This document shows, one piece after another, positions 11,830 through 21,641 of a DNA stretch of 64,000 nucleotides (position 1 is the first letter of the stretch; each line of letters opens with the position of its first letter). Source of the stretch: Pyrenopolyporus hunteri (Eukaryota; Ascomycota; Sordariomycetes; Xylariales; Hypoxylaceae); NCBI GenBank assembly GCA_902806595.1, contig CADCXC010000003.1, positions 2,170,001 to 2,234,000 of the forward strand. Direction: 5' to 3'. Made by a program: the position numbers and the translations under genes. A model generated the notes under the pieces. That model worked only from the letters and a program-made list of their open reading frames with translations, searched no databases and was not told where the DNA came from.

Positions 11830-13509
11830 TGTTGTGACGTGGGGGACGGGGGAGGAAAGGAATTCCCCCCTTTTTGGTCGTCGGACTTGCTTGTTCCTAG
11901 GGGACTTTTTTTTTTTTTTTTTCTAGAAAGGGACAATGGGTGATGGGTAATGGGCTATGGGAAACGGCAAATTGTCAATGGTCAATGGGCGGGGAAGCCG
12001 GAAGCTGACGGGCGGGATGTAATGCGTCGTGCGTCGTGGGCCGTGGGCGGGCGCGCAGGTGCACAAGGGCAGGCGGTGTGACCGAAGAGGATTTGCTGGA
12101 TCTTGCTGGACTTGCTTGATTAGCTGGAGAATGAATTAAGCTGAGGCAGGATGGACGTGGATCATCGCAAGCAAAATTGGTCATGAGACCGTTTTGGCGT
12201 AGTTGGGGCGATGAGACAACGAGGCGGAGGACGAGGAGCGATTGGGCAGCCGGAGAAGATCTAAACGAGGAAGGACGAGGTTCAGGTCAAGTCTTCCTTT
12301 GTCGTTTCCCCCATGATAACGTTTGGGAGATCCAATCAATCGCCATCCTTGCTCGCACCCCACCCCTGCTGCCTTAGTCCCCGGCCGGCGCAGACGCACG
12401 AGCCATCGAGGCCAGATACACACATGTATATATCACCGCCAGGGTCCAAGCAGATGCGTATGTACCTCAACCAGGCTAGAGTTTGCTTTGACGCAATTCC
12501 GATTTCACAGGTAGATACATTACTTATGTGATGACATAATACTGGGAATATACACCGACTTCGATGTTATATTAGTACTTCATCCCCGTGAGATGTAATG
12601 GAAGACATTTTAATATATTGGGCAGGCATTGAGCAAGACTAATACCTTCCGAGGTGAGTCAGCGGTCGACGCAAGTTAGATAGATACCTAGGTAGGTACC
12701 TATTTTTTTTGGTCTAACCAGATTTTATTGCTTTTGCATTAAAGGTCTCTCATTCAATGTCAATTCCGGTCTCAGGTACTTGAGTACATACCAAATGCGA
12801 ATAAAGATGCGAGGAAGGCAGGTAAGGAGGTGCCTGACGTACGTAGGGCCTTCACACGTCCATGGATCTTACCTAAAGCCGATCGTACCGCACCGCTTGG
12901 CTGCACGTGGGTTTTCAATTACATAACAGTTGTTTGGAGCTTGAACCTCCCCTATGACCCGCGACTTACGTACATCGTATGTAGGTACATTCCTCCTGGC
13001 CAAGCTTCCCAGCTTCCCAGTGATTGGGGGGATCTTAGGCAGTTCCAAACAAAAACTCAAAAGTCTAGGTGTGTAAATGCCGAAATTCTGCAGGGAACTC
13101 ACCCCCATCGGATCAGTCCAATTAGCTCTACCTTCCGACTTCACCGCACCATAGTTCCATCTCTAGCCATCGGGTCACGGCATAGGTACATAAGATACGC
13201 GATGTATTTTGCATAAAAAGAGATTTGGCGCGCGTCTCGTGCTACCTGAAAAGGGTCACCTGAAGCCGTAAATTTGTATACTGCCAAGATTAGAGGCGTC
13301 GTCCACCGTCGTGCCTCAACACATCCATGGTAACGACAATAATATTCGGTCAAGAAAGCGAAATAGTTTGACAACGCACCCGAGAATCATTCCGCGAATC
13401 CAGCAAGCTTTGTCGGCGGTCAAATCTCAAATCACCAGTTAGAAACAAACAAGAGAAAGTCTCCCGCGCCATTGCAAAACTCTTCAGGCCACGAGGCCAA
13501 TCCTCCACA
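11830..13509. promoter_or_regulatory. divergent intergenic region
   Basis: The upstream region shared by the AMPK beta gene (minus) and the small membrane protein (plus). It has a 17-base T tract at 11906-11922 (A-rich in the AMPK leader sense), GGTACC/CCTAGG copies at 12684-12702, and CCAAT sequences near 12328. Open frames at 12830-13216 and on the other strand show no family features. Confidence 0.45.
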
Positions 13510-14278
13510 ATGGATTGGCTAAAGGCTTTGGAGACGTTTGGCACGTCATTCCTGTATCCTGCACTCAAATCGATACTGAAGCTGGGCTACATCGTCACGA
13601 TACCTCTACACTACCCGATCTACTACCTCATCTACTACCTCCTTACTCTTGTCGCATTCCTCTTGTCTCCCATCTGGTACATGCTTCATTCTGTCTCGAC
13701 TGCGACCTTGGCTGTCGTGGGCTTGGTTACTAAGCTTAAGGTATTATCTTATAGCCTCTTTTGTCGTAACCCCCGCGGCTTGGCCAAGTACCCCTAGGCA
13801 TCATGACTCGTGCCATGCTAACTATAAAACAGTACCTCTATATTTACGTAAGGATATTCGTTGAATTAATATAACGTCTGGGAACGACTGACCCTAACAC
13901 AACGCGTAGCTGGCCTGCGCCGCAATTATAGGAATATGTGCCGGTTGCGTATTACATGGGACTTCGAGCTTCATTTTTCTTTCTCTGGGCGTCCATACGT
14001 CACAGGAGCAGGATACAGGTCGGCCTAAACTACCGCCTCTGGATGACGAGGATCAGGACTGGTATGATACAGAGTTTGCATCACGAACCGAGAGCAGCTC
14101 TAGTAAGCTATCCATAACATCGAGACGCCCGAAGACCCAACAGGGAGCAAAAGACGAAGCACACGAGATACTTGAGAAGCAGTGGAAGCTGCTAAGGTCC
14201 TCCGATAAACCTCGGAGACGGCGTAGGGGGCTACTATCGCAGACGATTCATGAGGAGAGTAGTAGCGATTTCTCGTAA
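13510..14278 (+). CDS. small membrane protein of unknown function
   Basis: Three exons, 13510-13740, 13833-13847 (only 15 nt) and 13910-14278, give 204 residues in phase. Residues 1-77 (MDWLKALETFGTSFLYPALK onward) contain two long hydrophobic helices rich in Tyr, Leu and Pro. The microexon adds YLYIY, which runs into a third helix (LACAAIIGICAGCVL). The remainder is hydrophilic: an acidic patch (LPPLDDEDQDWYDTEF), Ser-rich and basic stretches (DKPRRRRRG) and a Ser-rich tail. No signal peptide cleavage site is evident. This pattern suggests an ER or endomembrane protein with a cytosolic tail; I recognise no named domain. Translating through the second donor meets a stop after nine codons, which supports the microexon. 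Confidence 0.8.
13833..13847 (+). other. 15-nt microexon
   Basis: Flanked by AAAACAG before and GTAAGG after. It encodes five residues that continue the third membrane helix and keep the frame open between exons 1 and 3. Confidence 0.7.
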
Positions 14279-14728
14279 GGGGCGTCATAAAACTCAATAA
14301 TTCTGAACCCCCCTCGGCGTATACTATACATGAGCGAAAAAAAAAGTATCGAACTCGTGTATCACCCTACAGCGCGCATCCTCAAACGTAGTGAGTTAGA
14401 ATGAAACCCCGGCCTACCGATTAGCCCGCTTTATTGCTTTAAACGCGGCTCGAACGTTCCGTCGTCTCCTCGTGGCATTTCAAGGTTATCTTAAACGGTC
14501 AAAGGAAAATTACTCACGGTAACGAATCTACTGTGTCTTATACCGTACGACAACATTGCTTGTGAGACGCTATTTCAAATAGGTTTGAATAAACCCTTGA
14601 CTAAATGATTAGGTCGAGCCTAGCTACTATTAATTAGACGTGATTAGGTGTCATTGAGTCGTACGATATATAACAGTATTGAGGCGCCAAACCCAGATAC
14701 AGCCTTGCAATTGACATTGCCTCTTTTC
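14279..14728. other. convergent intergenic spacer
   Basis: The 3' flanks of the small membrane protein and of the GPI-type protein gene. No gene or strong repeat seen. Confidence 0.5.
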
Positions 14729-15680
14729 TTACATTAATGCCACCATTATCGAAACACCAAATGTACCCAATACTTCCAGTACACCCCCCTTCGAGAAACG
14801 GCTCGCAGCACTTGTCGGGCTAGGGGACGCAGTAGCTGGATCCGTAGTCACCACATTCTGAACCGATTCTACACCAGTGGACGCCTCCGGCGTCTGGGTT
14901 TCCTGCGAAAACCGACTATCCTCTGACGAACTCGTCCGGACCGTCTGAATCGACGGCGGAATCATAATCGTGGAACTGGGAGTCGGAGTAGGACTCGGTG
15001 TCCCCTCAATATCATGCCCACCATCCCCCGTATACGGTATGACGGTCTGCGTCCGGTACCAACTCTGCCATTCGGCCGGCTGGGTGGGCGCTATTAGGGT
15101 GTTAGCCGCATATACATTAACTAGCACTTAGATCTTAGCACTCGTCTCCTCCCCCTCCCCCATAATCCCCTATCCCAACGCCAAGAAACGAAGAGCAAAC
15201 AGAAAACTCACGAAGATAAGTGTATGTCCTCCCGCCCTCCGTCGTCACCATCGTCTCATCGCCAGACCTCAACGACGGCACGCACGTCGTGCTCTCCACC
15301 AGGTCGCCGTACCCGTCGACGCACCAGTACATGCACCAGCCCACGTTCTCCGGCGTCCCCTGTCTGCGCGCCTGGCACCGCCCGTAGCAGTCCGGCGCCG
15401 CGGCCGACTGCGCCGGCGTCGCCGTCCCCGGCCGCACGCAGGCCAGCTGGCAGTACGGGATGTTAGTCACGTTGATGGACCCGGGCAGCAGGCTGCCCGT
15501 CGGCACGTTCACCGGGCCGTTGCATTCAATAAGGCAGGGGATCGCGTCCATGGAAAAGGGCGGGGACCCGTCGAGCGTGTCCTCGCATATTAGGGGGTCG
15601 GGGATGTTTAATGCGGCTACGACTACGGAGGGGAGTAGCGCGGTGGTGAAGGATAGGAGTAGTACATATGGGCGATACAT
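14729..15680 (-). CDS. secreted cysteine-rich, putatively GPI-anchored protein
   Basis: Two exons, 15680-15212 and 15090-14729, give 276 residues. The N-terminus MYRPYVLLLSFTTALLPSVV followed by VAA is a signal peptide. The mature N-terminal half (about 32-140) has ten cysteines, including CxxxC and CxxxxC pairs (CLIEC, CQLAC, CYGRC, CMYWC), arranged in repeated pairs. A Ser/Thr/Pro-rich stalk follows, and the protein ends in a hydrophobic stretch (VLEVLGTFGVSIMVALM) without a basic tail, which is the pattern of a GPI attachment signal. The protein would sit at the plasma membrane or cell wall. The cysteine spacing does not clearly match CFEM. Function unknown; a cell-wall or host-interface role is possible. 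Confidence 0.82.
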
Positions 15681-16521
15681 TTTCCTTTCTTTTTAGTTAG
15701 TTTAAGCCGTTGGTCTACGTCCGCGTACGTGTATTGCAGAACAAGATCTGGGAACTTACCTAGACGTGCTTGTGCCGGATCGAATTCTAGGCAGCTGTTA
15801 TCTCGCGATCACGAGATCTACGCACGCTGCGCGATCGTATTATCGTGCCGGAATCATCCCCATTGGCGGAACCTCGACCGCGTATGGTTACATTGCGTCC
15901 GTTCATCCTACGGCGTAGCACGTACTGGATAGTTACATACGTATACGGGGCGACATGCCGTTCCGATCAATATCAAATTCGTCACTTAAGAATTATCGCT
16001 AAAAGCTACGTCACAAAGCAGGATGGGGACTCCAGGCAAGATATTGTCATGTCTCAATTTGCTATTTTACAGCACGCGATACCTCCAAGAAAGAGGTCCG
16101 GCATCGTTTGTCAACCAGCTCACTCCGGTAAAGCAAACGCGGCTATCATGAGCTGAAGTCTAATTAGTTGCCTGTTAGGTCTTATGCTATGAGCCATCAG
16201 AATACGCGAACCATCTAGTGCACATGAGGCCTAGGAATCGTCGCAATGCGGAACGCCGAAAACCATGTATCGCAGCCCCCTGACCATGGGCCTATCGTAC
16301 GCCCCTGCCCGCCAAATCATCCCTAGAGTAAAGTTGCTGGAAAATTAACAGAGGTTGTGTTGAAAACGAGGGCGAGCTATTCTAGGCGGCGAATAAGGGC
16401 TCCCAGCATGTCGATACGAACTCGATGAAGAAGGGCTCCTAGTATGTTGATACGAGCCCGGTGAATGCGGACGCCTGGCGTATTGATACGAGCCCCTTCC
16501 CCGCCGGGGTCCGCGGCGATT
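15681..16521. other. intergenic, contains a 36-bp tandem repeat
   Basis: The upstream flank of the GPI-type gene and the downstream flank of BUR1. No gene is recognised at 15700-16370. A degenerate 36-bp tandem repeat lies at 16397-16504. Confidence 0.5.
16397..16504. repeat. 36-bp degenerate tandem repeat, three units
   Basis: Units begin at 16397, 16433 and 16469. They share GGGCTCCTAG-like starts and the core TGATACGAGCCC (TCGATACGAACTC in unit 1). The period is a multiple of three, and one minus-strand frame reads through all copies as RI-N/D-ILGAL-HR units. Confidence 0.7.
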
Positions 16522-18307
16522 CTATCGTCGGTAGATATCTCGGTCCCTCTCTCGGATCGGGGAGCGGCTGCGGCTCCGCGTCTGACTCGCTCGACTACGA
16601 TCGTCGTAGTCTCTGTCACGACGATCCCAGTCGTGCCGTCTATCGTCTCGATCTTCCCATCGTCGACGATCGTCCCTCGGTGGCCGATCTTCTCTGGGTG
16701 GTCGGTCATCTCGTCCACCGGCACGATAACTAGGGATGTAGGTGTCAACATCTGGCCTATTAGCCCCGCGATTTCGCGGACGATCTCTATACGAGTCGTG
16801 ATGCTCTGAGGGATTATCCCAACCATTCCCTGGATGGTCGGGCGGAGGCGGGCGCGGCGGTAGCCGATGGTCCATGTGAGGCTGGTCCCGCGCCCAGGCG
16901 GGCCGGCGGCCCTCATCGCCACCCCGGTATCCGGCGGCATGGTGTCTCGGGTACCTCCCGCTCATCCTGTTGCCGTAACCGTCACCACTACCGAACTCGG
17001 CATTGGGACCTCCAAATGCGCCAACGCCGACTGTGCCCCCTTTAGGAGCAGGCGGAAGGGCAGCCTTTCGATCATGAAACTTTCTACGATCCAGCTCGTG
17101 ACTGTCCTCAAAGGTAGGAAGATCTTCTGGCCTGGCCGGGTAAGGAGAAGTCTTGAAGTAAGGGTGGTCCAGCGCGTCAATCGCGTTGATACGAGTTCGC
17201 CAGTCAAGAGTCAGAAGCTCCTTAAGTAGAGAGATGGCGCTTGAGCCGTGTTCGCGGAATCGCTGCGCTAGCGATCCGGGTCGAGGTCGCGGGTTAATGA
17301 CCTCAGCACCAGGTAGCTGCTTCCACCCTGGCATGGTCTGGTCCGTCGGTGTGCCAACTAAGTCGAAAATGATTTCGAGCTGATGCCCGTCACTCTCGCC
17401 GGCTAGAATGGGCTTACCGACCAGCATCTCGCCAAAGACGCAACTGAGGAGAATGTTAGCGGGTCATATGATAACGGGGTCCTACCAATGGGCCTTACCC
17501 AACACCCCACATGTCAATAGCAGTGGTGTACTTCTTGAGGTGCAGTAAGAGCTCGGGAGGTCGATACCATCTGGTGACTACAAGACTAGTATACTCTCTT
17601 CCACCCTCGCCACCACCTTTCCCACGTTCCGGAACGGGACCTTCATAATGTCTCGCCAATCCAAAATCGGCGATTTGTAGTATGCCCTTATTGTTTATGA
17701 GCAAATTAGCGGCCTTCATATCTCGATGGAGGATATTGCTGTCGTGGAGGTAACGGAGACCTTCGAGGAGCTGGAGGAGGTAGCATTTGATTTGTGGTAC
17801 GGTGAACTGGACGGATGGGTTGTCGAGTAGGCCGGATAAATCGTGGTCCATGTATGGGGTGACCATATACATGATCGGGCGTTTTCTCTTGTCGGCTTGA
17901 TGGAGTTAGTTTATTAGAACGCACCGTGTGAAGTCGAATGAACCTACTCGTCTTGCTATGATGCTCGACAGCCATGTCTTCCAGGCGCAAGACATTCCTA
18001 TGCGATAGCAACTTGAGAAGCTTGATCTCTCGGAGCGCCGTGATGGGAAACCCATCCTTCTCGTTATGCATGATAATCTTCTTCAAAGCGACCAGGGAAC
18101 CGTTCTTTCGCGATCTTGCCTTGTGGACTTCGCTGGATGACGGTGAGCATTTGTAGGGCAGCAAGCAGGTTTGGAAGAGACTCACCCAAAGGTACCCTCG
18201 CCCAGCTTGCCTAGAAGCTCGTAGTCGCTAATCCTAGAGCATCCTACAAAGCTGTCTCTGGGTCGCTGGTGCTTGATCGCGAAAGATCGAGGCGAAGGAG
18301 CCTCCAT
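16522..18307 (-). CDS. bur1: serine/threonine kinase Bur1 (CDK9 orthologue)
   Basis: Cyclin-dependent kinase of the BUR/P-TEFb type, which phosphorylates the RNA polymerase II CTD linker and Spt5 to promote elongation. Four exons, 18307-18186, 18132-17948, 17895-17499 and 17443-16522, give 541 residues in phase. The kinase domain shows the glycine loop GKLGEGTFGEV, Lys58, the CDK9 hallmark PITALRE (70-76), catalytic HRDMKAAN (Asp161), DFG (179-181) and the T-loop YTSLVVTRWYRPPELLL. After about residue 340 the tail is Gly/Arg/Asp-rich with RS/RD runs and ends RERDRDIYRR, as in other fungal Bur1 proteins. A second frame overlaps the tail and runs past the stop into the tandem repeat. Confidence 0.94.
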
Positions 18308-19160
18308 TTTTGCGGTTGAAGCCCTGATGGGGCTGTATGTTGCTTATTGCTCGTTGCTCGCTGCTCGCTGCACGTCGTAGGTTTCGCAGAGTAAGGCGGC
18401 GTTAATGGTATTTAACGACTATTTGTTGATATAGAAAGAATCCGTAGAGTTGACCAGTCAAGGGTTTATTTACGGGCTTGACATCGCAAACCAGCGACGG
18501 GCTAGCTTGCGATCAAAGTGGTCGATTTAGATGAAGTCCGGTAGCATTGCGGAAAAATGGCCATATAAAGTGGATGGAAGAATATGCAAATGTAAAAACA
18601 TACCTAGGTACGTTTGGGTATGTGGTTGATTCCAATCCAGGTTTGAAGTTGTTTGTTCGCGACGATTGCAACTGAAGGTCATGCACGTACGAAGGCGCTA
18701 GGACCACATACCTGCCCCATCTAAGGCTCATCTAAGGCCCACTTCAAATGCCTCTCAGAGAGGGTATGAGGTACGTACCTTGAAGCGCAAGGTGTAGATG
18801 TGGGGACGAATGACGGCACAGTCAGTGTACCACAGTACCATCAATAAAAGCGTAATAGGTACCACCATCTCGGAAAATGCTCGGTTCTATATAAAGGATA
18901 AGCTTCCCGTCATCCACCTAAGGTACCTAACCTAGGTCGGTATAATATGTACCTAGGTAATTAGTTCTACTCCAATTGGCCTTCATCACCTCACGACGTC
19001 AATTCGCGATAGTCTCGTCGGTTCCCCTCGCCATCGACGAATTCATATCCATACCTATACCCACAATCTCCTCCAAAGGCAGACTGCGTACGCCCTCCCA
19101 GCAACGGAGCCAGCCGTATTTGCTCACAGCATCTCTAACAACCATCAAATTCGAGAAACG
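18308..19160. promoter_or_regulatory. divergent intergenic region between bur1 and the complex I subunit
   Basis: It holds TGCTCGCTGC-type short repeats at 18350-18370 just before BUR1, and several copies of the palindromic TACCTAGGTA motif at 18600-18612 and 18915-18960. No additional gene seen; a frame at 18976-19164 overlaps the start of the next gene in another phase and is not supported. Confidence 0.45.
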
Positions 19161-19421
19161 ATGAGTGATAAAGTTCCATTTCGGCCTCCCGTCCCTGCCA
19201 TCTACAGGTTTACTGCCACCGCTCTTGGTGCCAGCATGTGGTTCTTTGTACGGCCCTCTTTTCCCTATGTAAAGGAAGAGTCTCCTCACTAACCTCTCTA
19301 ATAGTTAATGTGGCGCGCGAGGAAAGACGGTACTTAGCCCAGTCTCGAATGATATAGAGCGATTACTTACCTGAACCTAGGTCCCGTCCTATTGGGCTGG
19401 AAGCACCCTTGGGACCACTAA
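19161..19421 (+). CDS. small complex I accessory subunit, NDUFB2/AGGG-like
   Basis: Three tiny exons, 19161-19247, 19305-19329 and 19381-19421, give only 50 residues: MSDKVPFRPPVPAIYRF at the start, a helix ATALGASMWFFLMW, then RARKDGPVLLGWKHPWDH and stop. The single membrane helix followed by RAKKDG and the terminal GWKHPWDH is the pattern I know from small single-span NADH:ubiquinone oxidoreductase accessory subunits of fungi, closest to B2/AGGG. It would sit in the membrane arm of mitochondrial complex I. All junctions are canonical (GTACGG, CTAATAG; GTACTT, CCTAG) and phase-consistent. The gene is confident; the exact subunit name is less so. Confidence 0.78.
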
Positions 19422-19609
19422 ATCGGCGGCGCGACGAAGACGATATGAGATTGCGCGCGGGACACATATGGCCGACAGATACAACCGTGACTGGAAGGGA
19501 CTGAAGATGTACATACACACAAGTCACCAACCGCCGGGAGGCCCGGGCAATGGAAGAGAACAATTAAACAAGCAGTCTATATAGTATACCACATACTACA
19601 GTGTTGCTA

Positions 19610-21073
19610 TCACGATTGTTCCGGCTTCTCAAACAGATAGTGGGCAACTCCCCAGGTGTCCCCGCCTTCGTAGGCGAACAGTTCCGAGCAAGCCATATAG
19701 AAGATCTGCCACCTAGCATACCATGTGTTCGCATTCTCCTCGCCGTACGTCTCCTCCAAGTGCGGCCATATCTGCTTTTTGTTCGCTATCATGTTGGAAA
19801 GCCAATGCTTGTTCCAGGTTAGCGTGCAACGGGAGGTAATATCCAAGGATTAGACGACCTCTTTGCGAACCGCCAAAAAAGAAATAAGGGGCATACTTAC
19901 TTCACACGTTTTAGAGTAGTTAGTTCCATTGACCCACCACTGCTTCTCGATATGAAGGTCTTTCTGGAAGTAGAGCAGCAGATCCGCTGACGGCACTACC
20001 CCAGAACACCAAGTCAGTAAACTTCTCTTCTGAGCTACTAGGGGAGTAAAGGCCAGTCCAAGTTACTTACTCGTGCCGCCAGTGAAGAAGTACGTAGTCA
20101 TCCAGCCCTCCTCGAAATGGTAAGGGGTATCCTTATGAGCAAAGATATGAACAAACAGCTTGCCGCCGGGTTTCAAAGCCCTCGAGATCTTCGCCATGAG
20201 CAGCTCGTAATTCTTCATATGTTCAAAAAGCTTGCGACCAAACCAGCATCATTAGTTCCGTAGTAGAGAGGTGATATATACCGATCTCTAGGATTACACA
20301 TACCTCTATCGAGACTACACGATCGAAACTCTGCTTCTCGAACTCGTAGTCCACCACATCCCCCGTGATCACCGTCACATTCGTCAGCCCCATTTCCCTA
20401 GCCCTGGCGTCGACATACTCCTTCTGGGACCTCGAGTTCGAGAACGCCGTGATCTCGGAGTTGGGGAACGTCTCGGCGAGGTACAAGGCGCCGGACCCCC
20501 AACCGCATCTTCACGTGTGCCCAGAAACAAGTATTAGCATCCGCATCCGCTCAGCAGGAAAACACGTAGCGCGAAGACAAAAAAAACTAGACTCCCCAAC
20601 CGCGCGCCGGCTCACTCACTCACCCCAGATCCAGAATCCTCATGCCATCCACCACGCCAGCCCTCTCCGCGCACATCGCCAACATCGCCGTCTCCGCGCG
20701 CGCCAGCGTCGCCCCGCCGCCGCCGCCGCCGTCCGGGTACGCGCAGCACGAGTACTTCAAGCGGGGGCCGAGCATGCCGGCGAGCACGCCGGCGGCGACC
20801 TCGTAGTGCTGGGCGTTGGCGGCGGCGGCGGCGGCGCGCGCGGCGACGACGGGGCGCGCGCGCAGGTCCTCGACGAACGACGACTTGCGCGCGTACGCGG
20901 CCGCGAGGTCCGGCGCGCGCAGCTCGAGGACGCGCTGCCGCAGCTGGCGCCGGATGCCCAGGCGGATTAGGGAGTGGGGCAGGAGCCCGGTGTCGAGGAG
21001 CCAGTCTGGGGGGGTTAGTGGGTTGAGGATGGATAAGAGGGAGGGAGGGGGTTATGTATGTACCGATATTCAT
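19610..21073 (-). CDS. cyclopropane-fatty-acid-synthase-like SAM methyltransferase
   Basis: SAM-dependent methyltransferase of the CFA synthase / coclaurine N-methyltransferase group. Six exons, 21073-21064 (10 nt), 21005-20624, 20508-20304, 20230-20071, 19995-19901 and 19807-19610, give 349 residues. Motif I ILDLGCGWGS lies at 127-136; then come ITAFSNSRSQKEYVD, the post-II segment FDRVVSIE-LFEHMKNYELLM, KPGGKLFVHIFAHKDTPYHF, and QKDLHIEKQWWVNGTNYSKT, which is typical of this family. The C-terminus ends HYLFEKPEQS. Substrate unknown: a lipid or a small amine. Exon 2 is extremely GC-rich with Ala and Gly runs, unlike the rest of the gene. The 10-nt first exon (MNI plus one base) is the least certain junction. 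Confidence 0.88.
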
Positions 21074-21641
21074 TGTGTAGGTGGTAGGTATTATAGATAC
21101 TTGTTCGAAACGCTGCGTCGAGGTATAGTCGATATCATCTGATTCTATATCAGAGGACGTATAGGTGTAGGATCTAGTACAAGTACATATAGGATAGGAC
21201 GGGAGCTCACCGTCACATACGCCACATGCACGAGAGCGTTAGGTATGCACGCAAGCGCCCCTTTTGTGAGACAAGAGTCAAGTCTAGCAGTCACCACTTG
21301 TAAAAAGCAAAGAGGCGTCTCGGGACCGAACTTTGGTCGCCTAGATCAGTGTCATAGTACCTGTATAGATCAAGAAATTTTGAGGAGCCCCCCAGAGGGG
21401 CATAACATATGTCCTAGATGTGACGATACTTACATATCGTACAACCCTAAGCCGACAGACTCAATATACCCTTAGGCGAAGGTATCAACCCACCTAGATA
21501 GGTAAATCGTATAGCATTACGCAGAAGAAGATCCCGAAATTACAGAAGGATAATTACAATTATCTTTTTATTCATTCCTCTCCATACCTAGGTACCTAGT
21601 TTCACTCAAATATCCTGAGGTAAATAGGTGATTTCCCCCTT
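21074..21641. other. intergenic spacer
   Basis: The region between the methyltransferase start and the SAD1 3' end, both on the minus strand. It carries TACCTAGGTACCTAG at 21586-21600. No gene seen. Confidence 0.5.

Noticed and set aside
16377..16940. A 187-codon minus-strand frame overlapping the Bur1 tail
   Set aside because: It lies in another phase of a well-supported exon and its composition comes from the RD-rich coding sequence; only its end past the bur1 stop is noted as a finding.
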